Shown: positions 33,030-43,634, counted from the first letter of the stretch. The stretch is 64,000 nucleotides of DNA from Mesorhizobium sp. NZP2298 (GCF_013170825.1 NZ_CP033365.1:2182001-2246000), one strand, 5' to 3'. The notes: generated from the sequence alone by a model not told the origin. Made by a program: numbers and translations.

Positions 33030-34709
33030 ATGTCTGTCACGGGTGCGGGTCACAATGCGGATCTGATCGTCATCAACGGTCGCGTGCTGACCATGGACGA
33101 CGACAATCCCGCAGCCGAGGCCGTGGCCGTCAGGGACGGCGCCATCATCGCCATCGGCAGCCGCGCTGTGATCGAAGAATTCAAGGGATCGACAACCAGG
33201 GTGATCGACGCCAAGGGCGGTTCGGTCCTGCCCGGTTTCATCGAAGCCCACATGCATCTGTTCTCGGGAGGGGCCGAGCTCGCGCATCTTCAGCTTGGCG
33301 GTGTCCATGGCTTCGAGGCGCTGCAGAAGGGGATCCGCGACTATGCATCGAAAAAGCCCAATGCCCCGATGCTGGTCGGGCAGGGTGTCGACTACACGGT
33401 GCTCGGCAGCGAGCGGGTGACGCGCCACCATCTCGACGCGATCCTGCCGGACCGCCCTTTCTGCATGGCCGCGCCCGATCACCACACGATGTGGGCCAAC
33501 ACCAAGGCGCTGGAACTGGCCGGCATCCTGCATGGCCGCGCGCTTGGCCCGGGCAATGAGATCGTCATGGGCGACGATGGCCTGGCGGCGGGCGAATTGC
33601 GCGAGGGCGAGGCCTTCGGTCCGGTGCTCGATCTTGCCGGCGAGGGCCGGGTGAGGCTGGGGCTGGCCACCGGCGGCGAGCCGGACCCGATGCCCTCGGC
33701 CGCCGAACGCGCCGCCGACCGCGACATCATGCGGCGCGGCCTCGCCTGGTGCGCGCGCCACGGCATCACCTCCATCCAGAACATGGACGGCAATCTCTAC
33801 CAGCTCGAACTGCTGGCCGAGATCGACGCCGAGGAGGGCTTGCCCTGCCGTGTGCAGATCCCATTCCACTACAAGAATTTCATGACGCTCGACATGCTCG
33901 ACAAGGCGTCCGTCATGGCCGAGCGCTACAGCAGCGAGTGGCTGTCGTCGGGCATGGTCAAGGTGTTCTATGACGGCGTGCTCGATTCCTGGACGGCCGT
34001 CATGGTCGAGCCCTATGCCGACCGTCCGGACTGGGTCGGCGAGCCGCTGTTCACGCCGCAGCAGTTCATCGATCTGGCCGTCGCCGTCGACAGGCGTGGG
34101 CTGCAGATCGCCGTCCACTCCATCGGCGATGGCGCGGTGCGTGCGGTGCTCGACGGCTACGAGGCGGCGCAAAAGGCCAATGGCAAGCGCGACAGCCGTC
34201 ACCGCATCGAACACATCGAGGTCACCACCACCGCGGACGTGCCGCGGTTTGCCGAACTCGGCGTCATCGCCTCGATGCAGCCGCCGCATCCGCCAGGCGC
34301 CATGGATTTCCCGCTCGAGCCGACCGTGTCGCGCATCGGGCCGGCCCGCTGGCCGCTGAGCTATGCCTGGCGAACCCTGAAGAACGCCGGCGCGCATGTC
34401 GTCTTCGCCTCGGATTGGCCGGTGTCGCCGATCGACCCGATCCTGGGCATTCAGGCGGCAGTGACGCGCAAACCGTGGGCAGAAAGCGATCCGGACCAGA
34501 GTTTTTCGCTGCAGGAATCGATCGCCGCCTACACGGTCGAGGGCGCCTATGCCGAATTCGCGGAGCATCGCAAAGGCACGCTGAAATCAGGCTATATGGC
34601 CGATCTGGTGGTTCTGTCTGATGACATCGAGAAGACTGCGCCGGCCGATCTGCACAAGGTGCGCCCGGTGACGACGATCTGCGGTGGCAAAATCACTTAT
34701 CAGGCCTGA
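33030..34709 (+). CDS. Amidohydrolase family 3 protein (YtcJ-like)
   Basis: 559 aa from the ATG at 33030, preceded by GGAG at 6 bases; the longer upstream frame is unlikely. Metal-binding motif H74-M-H76 in LPGFIEAHMHLFSG, then SIGDGAVRAVLDGYEAA, RHRIEHIEVT and FASDWPVSPIDPILGI, all characteristic of the YtcJ/amidohydrolase_3 group, whose members hydrolyse N-acyl or amide bonds of poorly defined substrates. No signal peptide. It is divergent from tetR and followed after 139 bases by the polyamine importer genes. Confidence 0.85.
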   Translation: MSVTGAGHNADLIVINGRVLTMDDDNPAAEAVAVRDGAIIAIGSRAVIEEFKGSTTRVIDAKGGSVLPGFIEAHMHLFSGGAELAHLQLGGVHGFEALQKGIRDYASKKPNAPMLVGQGVDYTVLGSERVTRHHLDAILPDRPFCMAAPDHHTMWANTKALELAGILHGRALGPGNEIVMGDDGLAAGELREGEAFGPVLDLAGEGRVRLGLATGGEPDPMPSAAERAADRDIMRRGLAWCARHGITSIQNMDGNLYQLELLAEIDAEEGLPCRVQIPFHYKNFMTLDMLDKASVMAERYSSEWLSSGMVKVFYDGVLDSWTAVMVEPYADRPDWVGEPLFTPQQFIDLAVAVDRRGLQIAVHSIGDGAVRAVLDGYEAAQKANGKRDSRHRIEHIEVTTTADVPRFAELGVIASMQPPHPPGAMDFPLEPTVSRIGPARWPLSYAWRTLKNAGAHVVFASDWPVSPIDPILGIQAAVTRKPWAESDPDQSFSLQESIAAYTVEGAYAEFAEHRKGTLKSGYMADLVVLSDDIEKTAPADLHKVRPVTTICGGKITYQA

Positions 34710-34848
34710 CAATGGCATGAGGCTTGCTGGCTAAAGACGGACTGAACTGTGATTCAATGCCGGGCTTGCCAACCTACCGGGCGTGTGGTCACATCGAACA
34801 GGGGAACAGCTCCGCCAGCAAGAGCGGGGTCAACAGTGAGGCGTAATC

Positions 34849-35943
34849 GTGCCGGACAAACCGGATCGGAATGCGATTGAAGTAGTAGACGTCAGCAAAA
34901 TTTTCGGATCGGGTGAGGGGCAGGTCGCTGCCCTCGACAAGGTCTCTGTGTCCATTCGCGAGAACGAGTTCTTCACGCTGCTGGGACCGTCCGGCTGCGG
35001 CAAGACCACCCTTTTGCGGCTGATTGCCGGCTTCGACTTTCCAACCGCCGGCGAGATCCTTCTCTACGGCCAGGACATCGCGCCGCTGCCGCCGTTCAAG
35101 CGGCCTGTCAACACCGTCTTCCAGTCCTATGCGCTGTTCCCGCACATGACCGTGGCCGACAATATCGGCTTTGGCCTGGAGATGCTCGGCAAGCCCAAGG
35201 CCGAGATCAAGGCGCGCGTCGCAGAGATGCTCAAGCTGGTCAAGATGGAGGCGCTGGCCGGCCGCCGCACGGCCCAGATTTCCGGTGGCCAGCAGCAGCG
35301 CGTGGCGCTGGCACGGGCGCTCGCGCCGCAGCCGAAAGTGCTGTTGCTCGACGAACCGCTCTCGGCGCTCGACTACAAGCTGCGCAAGGAGATGCAGATC
35401 GAGTTGAAGCGGCTGCAGCACGAAACCGGCATCACCTTCATCTTCGTCACCCATGACCAGGAAGAAGCGCTGACCATGTCGGACCGCATCGCGGTGATGT
35501 CGGCGGGCAAGATCCTGCAGGTCGGCTCGCCCTGGGACATCTACGACAAGCCGGCGGAACGCTTCGTCGCCGACTTCATCGGCGAAACCAACTTCCTCAC
35601 CGCCGCCATATCGGGCGCCGGCAACGGCAAGGCGCGCGCGACGCTCAAATCCGGCACGACCATCGAGGCCACCGTTGCCGAAGGGTTCCAGCCGAAGGAC
35701 AACGCCACCGTGGTGGTGCGGCCCGAGCATGCCAAGCTGACGAAGGACAAGGGCGACCTGTCGGGCACGGTCGAAAACATCGTCTATTTCGGCACCGACA
35801 CGCATATCCACGTCCAGCTTGACAGCGGCGATCCCTTCACCGTGCGCCAGCAGAACACGCGCAGCGCCGGCTGCGGTTTCGAGCGCGGCGACAAGGTTGG
35901 CATCCTGATCGGCAACGATGCCGCGCAAGTGCTGAGGGACTGA
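34849..35943 (+). CDS. potA: Spermidine/putrescine-type ABC transporter ATP-binding protein
   Basis: 364 aa, starting at a GTG (34849) with GAGG upstream. Walker A GPSGCGKT is at 46-53, signature SGGQQQR at 145-151, Walker B D168-E169 ([11 protein letters not shown]), and the switch His is H202. A C-terminal TOBE domain ([20 protein letters not shown]) is typical of PotA/FbpC-type importers. It is the first gene of a four-gene operon. Substrate choice (putrescine, spermidine or another polyamine) cannot be decided from the sequence. Confidence 0.9.
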   Translation: MPDKPDRNAIEVVDVSKIFGSGEGQVAALDKVSVSIRENEFFTLLGPSGCGKTTLLRLIAGFDFPTAGEILLYGQDIAPLPPFKRPVNTVFQSYALFPHMTVADNIGFGLEMLGKPKAEIKARVAEMLKLVKMEALAGRRTAQISGGQQQRVALARALAPQPKVLLLDEPLSALDYKLRKEMQIELKRLQHETGITFIFVTHDQEEALTMSDRIAVMSAGKILQVGSPWDIYDKPAERFVADFIGETNFLTAAISGAGNGKARATLKSGTTIEATVAEGFQPKDNATVVVRPEHAKLTKDKGDLSGTVENIVYFGTDTHIHVQLDSGDPFTVRQQNTRSAGCGFERGDKVGILIGNDAAQVLRD

Positions 35944-36863
35944 TGGCCACCGCGGAAGAAGTCGCCAAGGCCGCCGAACGGCGTGATGTCCGTGACCGCT
36001 GGCTTTTGTCAGCGCCGGCGCTGCTGGTCATCCTGCTCGCCGCCACCGGCCCGTTGCTGATCGTGCTCGTCTATTCGTTCCTGACGCCCGGCGCCTATGG
36101 CGACGTGAAATGGCAGTTCTCGTCCGACGCCTGGACATCGGTGTTCCTGGAACGCGATATTTTCGACGACACGCTTTCGCTCGCCGCGGCGCACGTCACC
36201 ATCTTCTGGCGCTCGATCAAGCTTGCGGTGGTAACGACGCTGGCGACCTTGGCGCTCGGGTTCCCGACCGCCTATTTCATGGCGACGCGCAGCGAAAAGA
36301 CCAGGGATCTCTGGCTGTTCCTGATCACCATCCCGTTCTGGACCAACCTGCTGATCCGTACCTTTGCCGTGCTGCAGATCATCCGCAACGAAGGCATCAT
36401 CAACACGATCCTGCTCAAGCTCGGCATCATCTCGGCGCCGGTCCAGATCCTCTATACCGACACGGCGATCCTGATCGGCATGGCCTATGTCTACCTGCCG
36501 CTGATGGTGCTGCCGATTTACGCCAGCATGGAGAAGCTCGACTTTCGCCTGGTCGAGGCGGGCTACGATCTCTACGCGACACGCTTCAAGGTGCTGCGGA
36601 AGATCATTTTCCCGCTGGTCAAACCCGGCGTCATCGCCGGCTCCATCCTGGTCTTCATTCCAGCCCTCGGCGCCTATGTGACGCCAAGCGTGCTTGGCGG
36701 CGGCAAGAACATGATGCTGTCCAACCTGATCGAATTGCAGTTCGGGCAGGGCCGCAACTGGCCGCTTGGCTCGGCGCTGTCGATCACGGTGATGATCATC
36801 GTCATGGTGGCGCTGCTGGCCTATGTGCGCAATGCCGGCCAGTCGGGGGTGCGTCATGGCTAG
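35943..36863 (+). CDS. potB: Polyamine ABC transporter permease, PotB type
   Basis: 306 aa. Six hydrophobic helices (the first is LLSAPALLVILLAATGPLLI) and the inner-membrane permease motif EAGYDLYATRFKVLRKIIFP, with LVKPGVIAGSILVFIPALGA following. The ATG shares its A with the potA stop (TGATG), so translation is coupled. It pairs with the next permease to form the channel. Confidence 0.9.
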   Translation: MATAEEVAKAAERRDVRDRWLLSAPALLVILLAATGPLLIVLVYSFLTPGAYGDVKWQFSSDAWTSVFLERDIFDDTLSLAAAHVTIFWRSIKLAVVTTLATLALGFPTAYFMATRSEKTRDLWLFLITIPFWTNLLIRTFAVLQIIRNEGIINTILLKLGIISAPVQILYTDTAILIGMAYVYLPLMVLPIYASMEKLDFRLVEAGYDLYATRFKVLRKIIFPLVKPGVIAGSILVFIPALGAYVTPSVLGGGKNMMLSNLIELQFGQGRNWPLGSALSITVMIIVMVALLAYVRNAGQSGVRHG

Positions 36864-37656
36864 CAACTTCTCCATCAAGCACCAGCCGGGCTTCACCGCG
36901 ATCGCGGCGACCTGTTTCGTCGTGCTCTACCTGCCGATCGTGGTCCTGGTGATCTATGCCTTCAATGCGGCCACCTCGACCTCCGAATGGGGCGGCTTCT
37001 CGCTGAAATGGTTCCAGTCCGCATACCAGAACACGCAAGTCATCGATGCAACGCTGCGCTCGTTCCAGATCGGCGCCATCGCGGCGGTGCTGTCGACGAT
37101 CTTTGCCACCATGGCGGCGCTTGCCACCACGCGCACCGCCTCCTATCCCGGCCTTACCTTCAAATACGCGGCGATCAACCAGCCGCTGATGGTGCCCGAG
37201 ATCGTCACCGGCGTGGCGCTGCTGATCTTCTTCTCGCGTATCAAGATCTTCACCGGCTATTCCGGCCTCGGCTACCTGGTCGCCGCGCATACGGCGTTCT
37301 GCATTCCGTTCGCCTACCTGCCCATCCGGGCGCGGCTGGAGAACATGGACCTGACGCTGGAGCGAGCCGCGGCCGATCTCTACGCAACGCCGTGGAAGAC
37401 CTTCCGCCGCATCACGCTGCCGCTTTTGTGGCCGGGCATCCTGGCCGGCCTGATGCTGGCCTTCGTCATCTCGCTCGACGATGTCGTCATCACCGAGTTC
37501 GTCAAATCGGGCGGCCAGGACACGCTGCCCACTTACATGCTCGGCCAGATCCGCCGCGGCATCACACCCGAGATCAACGCGATATCGACCGCTTTCCTGC
37601 TGCTTTCGGTCGCGATCGTCACGTTGTTTTTCTTTGTCAGCAGGAAACGAGACTGA
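36856..37656 (+). CDS. potC: Polyamine ABC transporter permease, PotC type
   Basis: 266 aa from the ATG at 36856, overlapping potB by 8 bases; a longer frame from 36823 was rejected. The permease EAA motif is ERAAADLYATPWKTFRRITL, followed by PLLWPGILAGLMLAFVISLD. The N-terminal membrane helix is IAATCFVVLYLPIVVLVIYA. Length and motif are standard for PotC/PotI. Confidence 0.9.
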   Translation: MASNFSIKHQPGFTAIAATCFVVLYLPIVVLVIYAFNAATSTSEWGGFSLKWFQSAYQNTQVIDATLRSFQIGAIAAVLSTIFATMAALATTRTASYPGLTFKYAAINQPLMVPEIVTGVALLIFFSRIKIFTGYSGLGYLVAAHTAFCIPFAYLPIRARLENMDLTLERAAADLYATPWKTFRRITLPLLWPGILAGLMLAFVISLDDVVITEFVKSGGQDTLPTYMLGQIRRGITPEINAISTAFLLLSVAIVTLFFFVSRKRD

Positions 37657-37678
37657 ACCTGAAATGGGAGATAGAACG

Positions 37679-38713
37679 ATGAACTGGAAGACAACAGCGA
37701 CCGCCATGGGGTTGGCGTTGCTCGCTTCGACGGGCCTCGCCCGCGCCGACGGCGTGCTCAACATCTACAATTGGGGCAACTACACCAGCCCCGATGTGAT
37801 CAAGAAGTTCGAGGACAAATACAACATCAAGGTGACCATCACCGACTACGATTCCAATGACACCGCGCTCGCCAAGGTCCGGCAGGGCGGCACCGGCTTC
37901 GACATCGCCGTGCCCTCGCAGACCTATGTGCCGATCTGGATCAAGGAAGGTCTCCTGCTCGAGACCGATCCGGGCAAGATGGAGAATTTCAAGAACGTCG
38001 CTCCGGAATGGGCCAATCCCGAGTTCGATCCGGGCCGCAAATATTCCGTGCCATGGGCCTGGGGCACGATCGGCGTCGTCGTCAATACCGATGCCTACAA
38101 GGGGCCGGCCAACACGTGGGGTATCGTCTTCAACACGCCGGACGAGCTGAAAGGCAAGGTCAACGTTGTTCCCGAGATGGGTGACGTGATCTTCGCGGCG
38201 ATCAAATATGTCGGCGGCGAGCAGTGCACGAACGACAAGGCGGTGCTGAAGAAGGTGCGCGACCTCCTGGTGGCGGCCAAGCCGAACTGGATCGCGATGG
38301 AATACAACACCATCGAGAAGATGGGCGCCGGCGACTTCAAGGCGACCAGCGACTGGAACGGCTCGGCATTGCGCCAACGCCTGGCCAACCCGGCCATCCA
38401 CTACAACTATCCGAAGGAAGGCTTTGGCCTGTGGAGCGACAACGTCGTCGTCCTGAAGGAGGCCAAGAACGTCGAGAACGCCAAGCTGTTCCAGAACTTC
38501 ATCATGGATCCGGAAAACGCGGCGGGCCTCTCGGCCTTCCACCGCTATGCCAACGCCATCACCGGCTCGGACAAGTACATGCCGGCCGACATGAAGGATG
38601 CGCCGGAAGTGGTCATTCCGGCCGACGCCAAGCCGAAAGGCGAATTCCAGAAGATGTGCGCGCCGGAAACGCAGGAACTCTACACCAAGATCTGGACCGA
38701 ACTGCAGAAGTAA
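37679..38713 (+). CDS. potD: Polyamine-binding periplasmic protein (PotD/PotF type)
   Basis: 344 aa from the ATG at 37679, with GGGAG upstream. A signal peptide (MNWKTTATAMGLALLASTGL, cut near ARA-DG) leads into the mature start VLNIYNWGNYTSPDVIKKFE, the classic opening of PotD/PotF proteins. Ligand-site segments ITDYDSNDTALAKVRQGGTG and DIAVPSQTYVPIWIKEGLL are present. It captures the substrate in the periplasm for PotABC. A strong terminator follows. Confidence 0.9.
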   Translation: MNWKTTATAMGLALLASTGLARADGVLNIYNWGNYTSPDVIKKFEDKYNIKVTITDYDSNDTALAKVRQGGTGFDIAVPSQTYVPIWIKEGLLLETDPGKMENFKNVAPEWANPEFDPGRKYSVPWAWGTIGVVVNTDAYKGPANTWGIVFNTPDELKGKVNVVPEMGDVIFAAIKYVGGEQCTNDKAVLKKVRDLLVAAKPNWIAMEYNTIEKMGAGDFKATSDWNGSALRQRLANPAIHYNYPKEGFGLWSDNVVVLKEAKNVENAKLFQNFIMDPENAAGLSAFHRYANAITGSDKYMPADMKDAPEVVIPADAKPKGEFQKMCAPETQELYTKIWTELQK

Positions 38714-38725
38714 TCGCTGCATTAG

Positions 38726-38754
38726 AGACCCGGCGGTACACGCCGGGTCTTTTC
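38726..38754 (+). terminator. Intrinsic terminator of the polyamine transporter operon
   Basis: A perfect 10-bp stem (AGACCCGGCG at 38726-38735 with 38741-38750), loop gtaca, followed by TTTTCTTTTCC. It lies 13 bases past the potD stop. The downstream serine hydrolase gene begins only 20 bases later, so it needs read-through or its own promoter. Confidence 0.92.
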
Positions 38755-38774
38755 TTTTCCGGGAATGGCCTTTC

Positions 38775-39971
38775 ATGGACTCCTATCGCAACAGCGATCC
38801 GCGGCCGCCGATCATGCAGGGCTCGCCGCCCGCCATGGTGCCGCCGAAGCTCGACTGGGACCGGCCGCCGTGGAACCGCTGGGCGTTCCAGCACATCAGG
38901 GAAATTCTGCCGACCGCCGAAGTCTGGCGCGGCAACGGCCATCGCCATCGTCTCGAACGCGCCGAAGTCGATCTTGACGGCCTGGCGGTAGAGGACAGCG
39001 AGGGCAAGCCGACAACGCTCGCCGGGTTGTTGGACGAGACCTATACGGATGGCTTCCTCGTGCTCAAGGACGGCAAGATAGCCTATGAGCGCTATTTCAA
39101 CGGCATGGACGAGCGCACGCTGCATCTGTCGCAGTCGATGGCCAAGTCCGTCACCGGCTCGGTGTTCGGCATACTGGCCGGACGCGGCTTGATCGATCCG
39201 GCCATGCCGGTCACCGACTATTTGCCGGAACTCGGCGCCACCGGCTGGGCCGGGGCCAGCGTCCAGCATGTGCTCGACATGACGACGGGCGTGCGTTTTT
39301 CCGAGGAATACATCGACCGCTATTCCGATATCGGCCAAGTCGATGTCGCCACCGGCTGGAAGCCGGTGCCGCCAGGCAGCGATCCGGATTTCCGCTGGCC
39401 CTCGCACATGTTCGAGCTGATCCTGGGCCTGAAGGACACGGTCCGCCCGCATGGCGCCGCATTTGAATACCGCTCCATCGAGACCGACGTGCTCGCCTTC
39501 ATCATGGAGCGGGTGACCGGCAAGCGGCTGGCGCAGCTGGTTTCGGAAGAACTCTGGCAAAAGCTCGGTGCCGATGAAAGCGCCTGCTTCACCGTCGACA
39601 GCGCCGGTTATGCGCTGGCCGATGGCGGCTTCAATGCGACGCTGCGCGACTATGCCCGCTTCGGCCAGATGATCCTCGACAATGGAGGCGGCATCGTGCC
39701 GGCCGGCTGGATCGAGGCGACACGCAACGGCAAGCATGGGCCGGATTTCTCCGCCAGCCTGCCGGAAGGCAGCTATCGCAACCAGTTCTGGATCGAGGAT
39801 GCCAGCTCGCGCGCACTGATGTGCCGGGGTGTGTTCGGGCAAATGATCCATATGGACTGGAACACCCGAATGGTCGTGGTGAAGCTTTCGACCTGGCCGG
39901 ATTTCAGCAATCTCGCCTATTCCACAGCGACGCTGAAGGCGGTGCACGCCATCGCCGCCGCACTGCTCTGA
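38775..39971 (+). CDS. Serine hydrolase of the class C beta-lactamase/NylB fold (copy 1)
   Basis: 398 aa from the ATG at 38775. The active-site S-x-x-K is S121-K124 (SQSMAKSVTGS), and the Tyr motif is in FEYRSIETDV. No signal peptide was seen, so it is probably cytoplasmic, unlike secreted beta-lactamases. Proteins of this group include esterases, D-aminopeptidases and 6-aminohexanoate-dimer hydrolase (NylB). It is paralogous to the next gene: both carry an N-terminal RW-x-F-Q segment followed by a PTA-x-V motif. Position after the polyamine importer suggests amide substrates (inference). Confidence 0.82.
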   Translation: MDSYRNSDPRPPIMQGSPPAMVPPKLDWDRPPWNRWAFQHIREILPTAEVWRGNGHRHRLERAEVDLDGLAVEDSEGKPTTLAGLLDETYTDGFLVLKDGKIAYERYFNGMDERTLHLSQSMAKSVTGSVFGILAGRGLIDPAMPVTDYLPELGATGWAGASVQHVLDMTTGVRFSEEYIDRYSDIGQVDVATGWKPVPPGSDPDFRWPSHMFELILGLKDTVRPHGAAFEYRSIETDVLAFIMERVTGKRLAQLVSEELWQKLGADESACFTVDSAGYALADGGFNATLRDYARFGQMILDNGGGIVPAGWIEATRNGKHGPDFSASLPEGSYRNQFWIEDASSRALMCRGVFGQMIHMDWNTRMVVVKLSTWPDFSNLAYSTATLKAVHAIAAALL

Positions 39972-40004
39972 GCTCCCACAAGAAACGACCTGGAAGGAAA
40001 CGCC

Positions 40005-41186
40005 ATGACCGGCAAGACCGCGTTCGAGACCCGCTACGGCTTTCGCCGCAACGAGGTGCTGCTTTCCAACTGGCGCGTGAACCCGTTCAATCGATGGTCG
40101 TTCCAGAATCTGGGCGAACTGGTGCCGACAGCGCGCGTGGCCGCGACGTCGGGCAGTGCCGAGGCACCCGCGCGGGATTTCGGCGGCTTGGCTGGTGAAA
40201 AGGTTTCGGTTGCAAGTGCTCCGGAGACGGTGGCGGAATTCCTCGTGCGCTCCAGCACCGATGCGCTGACGGTGATGAAGGGCGGCAAGGTGATCGGTGA
40301 CTGGTTCGCGCCGCATATGGATTTTGGCGCCCGTCACATCATCTTCTCGATCAGCAAGTCGGTCACCGCCATCATCGCTGGCATATTGGAAGGCGAGGGC
40401 GTGTTCGATCCGGACGCGCCGGTGACGCTGTATATTCCGGAAGCCGCCGGCTCGGCCTATGGCGATGCGAGTTGCCGGCATGTGCTCGACATGAGCGTCA
40501 GCCTCGATTTCGAGGAAGCCTATCTCGATCCTGAAAGCGCTTTCGCGCGTTACCGTCGCGCCACGTTGTGGAATCCGGGCGGCGGCACGGAAAGCCTGCG
40601 CGAATTCATCCTGACGCTGCAGCGCCTGGCAGAGCCGCATGGCCAGACCTTCCGCTATCGCTCGCCCAATTCAGACCTGCTCGGCCTGTTGCTGGAACGG
40701 GCTTCCGGCCAGCGCTTCACCGACCTGATGCGCGAGAAGCTGTGGCTGCCGCTTGGCGCCGTCAGCGAAGCCTCGATCGGCGTCGACATGGAAGGCACGG
40801 CGCGCGCCGCCGGCGGCATTTCGGTGACGCCGCGCGACCTGGCGCGCGTCGGCGAAATGATGCGGCAAGGGGGCACCGCCAATGGACGCCGCATCGTGTC
40901 CGAGGCCTGGGTGCGCGACACGACAAGCACCGGCGGCAGCGCGGAAGCCTGGCAGCGCGGCGCGATGCTGCCGCTGTTTCCCAAGGGCCGTTACCGCAAC
41001 AAATGGTACCAGACCGGACATCAGAATGGTGCCTATTGCGGCATCGGCATCCATGGCCAGTGGCTTTATGTCGATCCAAGGACCGAAGTGGTGATCTCCA
41101 AGATGTCGTCGCAACCGGAGCCGGTCGATGACGCGCTGGATGTTGAACTCGTCGCGTTTTTCGAAGCGCTGAGCCGGATGGTCTGA
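40005..41186 (+). CDS. Serine hydrolase of the class C beta-lactamase/NylB fold (copy 2)
   Basis: 393 aa, preceded by GGAAGGAAAC. Active-site S115-x-x-K118 (IFSISKSVTAI) and the Tyr motif FRYRSPNSDLLG. The N-terminal RWSFQNLGELVPTARV mirrors RWAFQHIREILPTAEV of copy 1, showing tandem duplication. No signal peptide. The two copies have diverged strongly outside the core, so they may act on different substrates. A 126-base gap separates it from tex. Confidence 0.82.
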   Translation: MTGKTAFETRYGFRRNEVLLSNWRVNPFNRWSFQNLGELVPTARVAATSGSAEAPARDFGGLAGEKVSVASAPETVAEFLVRSSTDALTVMKGGKVIGDWFAPHMDFGARHIIFSISKSVTAIIAGILEGEGVFDPDAPVTLYIPEAAGSAYGDASCRHVLDMSVSLDFEEAYLDPESAFARYRRATLWNPGGGTESLREFILTLQRLAEPHGQTFRYRSPNSDLLGLLLERASGQRFTDLMREKLWLPLGAVSEASIGVDMEGTARAAGGISVTPRDLARVGEMMRQGGTANGRRIVSEAWVRDTTSTGGSAEAWQRGAMLPLFPKGRYRNKWYQTGHQNGAYCGIGIHGQWLYVDPRTEVVISKMSSQPEPVDDALDVELVAFFEALSRMV

Positions 41187-41312
41187 GCGGCTCCGCAACC
41201 ACATTAGCGCGCGCTTTCCTGTGGACCTGCCGGGCTGATGGAGGCGCGGCGGTTGGCGGACTGGATGTCTGCGCCTATGGTCGCCCCTCTTTTCGACGAG
41301 AGTGGGAATGAC

Positions 41313-43634
41313 ATGGCATCCGACATCAAGCGCATCGCAGCCATCATCGCGGCCGAGATCGCTGCCCGGCCCGAACAGGCGGCCGCGGCGATCCAACTGC
41401 TCGACGAGGGCGCGACGGTGCCGTTCGTGGCACGCTACCGCAAGGAAGTGACCGGCGGGCTTGACGATACGCAATTGCGCGACCTTGCCGAGCGGCTCGC
41501 CTATCTGCGTGAACTCGACGCCCGCCGCGACACCATCCTTGGCTCGATCCGCGAACAGGGCAAGCTGACGCAGGAGCTTGAGACCAAGATCGCCGCCGCC
41601 GCTACCAAGGCGGAGCTCGAGGACATCTATCTGCCCTACAAGCCCAAGCGCCGCACCAAGGCCGAGATCGCCAGGGAGCGCGGGCTGGGGCCGCTGGCGG
41701 AGGCCATTCTTGCGGACCGTTCGCTGGTGCCCGCCGAACTGGCGCTGGCCTATGTCAGCGAGGAGGTGGCCGACGCCAAGGCGGCACTTGAGGGCGCGCG
41801 CGACATCCTGTCGGAGCAGTTCGCCGAGAATGCCGATCTGGTCGGCAAGCTGCGCGCCTATATGAAGGAACGCGCTTTCATGCGTGCCCGGGTTGTCGAC
41901 GGCAAGCAGGAGGCCGGCGCGAAATTCTCGGATTATTTCGATCATGTCGAGCGCTGGGCAAATGTGCCGAGCCACCGTGCACTGGCCATGTTGCGCGGCC
42001 GCAACGAAGAGGTCCTGTCGCTCGACATCGAGGTCGACGCCGACGACACTTCGCCGGTGAAGCCGGTCGAGCGGATGATCGCCAATGCCTATGCCATCGG
42101 CCCCAGCCTGCCGGGCGACCGCTGGCTGATGGACGTCGCCGGCTGGACCTGGCGGATAAAGCTGTCGCTGCACCTGACGCTCGACCTGATGCGCGATCTG
42201 CGCGAACGGGCCGAGGAAGAGGCGATCCATGTCTTCGCCCGCAATCTGAAGGATCTGCTGCTGGCCGCGCCGGCCGGTTCGCGGGCGACGATGGGGCTCG
42301 ATCCCGGCATCCGCACCGGTGTCAAGGTGGCCGTGGTCGACGGTACCGGCAAGCTGGTGGCGACGACGACGGTCTATCCATTCCCCCCGAGGAACGATGT
42401 TCGCGGCACACAGGCGGAACTCGCCGCGCTTGTCCGCCAGCACAAGGTGGAGTTGATTTCGATCGGCAACGGCACCGGCAGCCGCGAGACCGAGAAGCTG
42501 GTGGCGGACATGCTGTCCGACATGCCTTCCGACGGCGGACCCAAGCCGCTCAAGGTCATCGTCAGCGAGGCGGGCGCCTCGGTCTACTCGGCGTCGGCGA
42601 CGGCGGCGGCGGAATTCCCCGGTCTGGACGTATCGCTGCGCGGCGCGGTGTCGATCGCGCGGCGCTTGCAGGATCCGCTCGCCGAGCTGGTAAAGATCGA
42701 ACCCAAGTCGATCGGCGTCGGCCAGTATCAGCATGACGTCGACCAGTATCGGCTCGGCCGCTCGCTGGAGGCGGTGGTCGAGGACGCGGTCAACGCCGTC
42801 GGCGTCGATCTCAACACCGCTTCGGCGCCATTGCTGGCGCGCGTTTCGGGCCTTGGCGCGTCGCTCGCCGACGCCATCGTCGCCCATCGCGACGCGACCG
42901 GGCCGTTTGCCAGCCGCAAGGACCTTCTCAAGGTGCCACGGCTTGGGCCGCGCGCGTTCGAGCAATCCGCCGGCTTTTTGCGCATTGCCAATGGCAGCGA
43001 GCCGCTCGATGCCTCGTCGGTCCACCCGGAAGCCTATGGGGTGGCGAAGAAGATCGTCGCCGCCTGCGGCCGCGATGTGCGTTCGCTGATGGGCGACAGC
43101 GCCGCGCTCAAGGCGCTCGACCCGCGCGTCTTCGTCGACGAGCGTTTCGGCCTGCCGACGGTGCGCGACATTCTTGCCGAGCTGGAAAAGCCCGGCCGCG
43201 ACCCGCGCCCCGGCTTCAAGACGGCGACCTTTGCCGATGGCATTGATGACATAAAGGATCTGAAGCCCGGCATGCTGCTGGAAGGCACAGTCACCAATGT
43301 CGCGGCCTTCGGCGCCTTTGTCGATATCGGGGTGCACCAGGACGGCCTGGTGCATGTCTCGCAACTGGCCGACCGTTTCATCAAGGATGCGCATGAGGTG
43401 GTCAAGGCGGGCGACGTGGTGAAAGTGCGCGTCGTCGATGTCGATATCAAGCGCAAGCGCATCGCGCTTTCCATGCGCAAGGACGGCGGTGAGGGGGCGT
43501 CAAAAGGGGGGCCGCGCGACAATGGCGGCGGCAGGCCGGCGCCACGTGGCCCGGCACCACAACGCCAGCCGGAGCGGCCGGCCCAGCAGGGCGCGTTTGG
43601 TGCTGCGTTGGCGGATGCGCTGAAGCGGAAGTAG
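41313..43634 (+). CDS. tex: RNA-binding transcription accessory protein Tex
   Basis: 773 aa from the ATG at 41313 ([20 protein letters not shown]). Domains in order: N-terminal helical Tex domain with [20 protein letters not shown], a YqgF/RNase H-like domain ([20 protein letters not shown]) around 320-440, a helix-hairpin-helix region ([20 protein letters not shown]) and an S1 RNA-binding domain ([20 protein letters not shown]) near 650-720, then a Gly/Pro/Arg-rich tail. Tex is a cytoplasmic factor linked to transcription and RNA handling. The stop codon directly abuts the convergent LysR gene's stop with no spacer. Confidence 0.95.
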   Translation: MASDIKRIAAIIAAEIAARPEQAAAAIQLLDEGATVPFVARYRKEVTGGLDDTQLRDLAERLAYLRELDARRDTILGSIREQGKLTQELETKIAAAATKAELEDIYLPYKPKRRTKAEIARERGLGPLAEAILADRSLVPAELALAYVSEEVADAKAALEGARDILSEQFAENADLVGKLRAYMKERAFMRARVVDGKQEAGAKFSDYFDHVERWANVPSHRALAMLRGRNEEVLSLDIEVDADDTSPVKPVERMIANAYAIGPSLPGDRWLMDVAGWTWRIKLSLHLTLDLMRDLRERAEEEAIHVFARNLKDLLLAAPAGSRATMGLDPGIRTGVKVAVVDGTGKLVATTTVYPFPPRNDVRGTQAELAALVRQHKVELISIGNGTGSRETEKLVADMLSDMPSDGGPKPLKVIVSEAGASVYSASATAAAEFPGLDVSLRGAVSIARRLQDPLAELVKIEPKSIGVGQYQHDVDQYRLGRSLEAVVEDAVNAVGVDLNTASAPLLARVSGLGASLADAIVAHRDATGPFASRKDLLKVPRLGPRAFEQSAGFLRIANGSEPLDASSVHPEAYGVAKKIVAACGRDVRSLMGDSAALKALDPRVFVDERFGLPTVRDILAELEKPGRDPRPGFKTATFADGIDDIKDLKPGMLLEGTVTNVAAFGAFVDIGVHQDGLVHVSQLADRFIKDAHEVVKAGDVVKVRVVDVDIKRKRIALSMRKDGGEGASKGGPRDNGGGRPAPRGPAPQRQPERPAQQGAFGAALADALKRK

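Noticed and set aside
38775..41186. The two serine hydrolases as antibiotic-resistance beta-lactamases
   Set aside because: They have SxxK and Tyr motifs but no signal peptide and lack the wider AmpC pattern; the class C fold is shared by many esterases and amidases.
40671..43394. Long open frame of 907 codons on the minus strand opposite tex and serine hydrolase 2
   Set aside because: It is a shadow of two well-supported genes in GC-rich DNA; the translation is Arg/His/Asp/Gly-rich without motifs. Similar shadows at 38613-40640, 33000-34568, 8895-10832 and 56320-58311 were rejected for the same reason.
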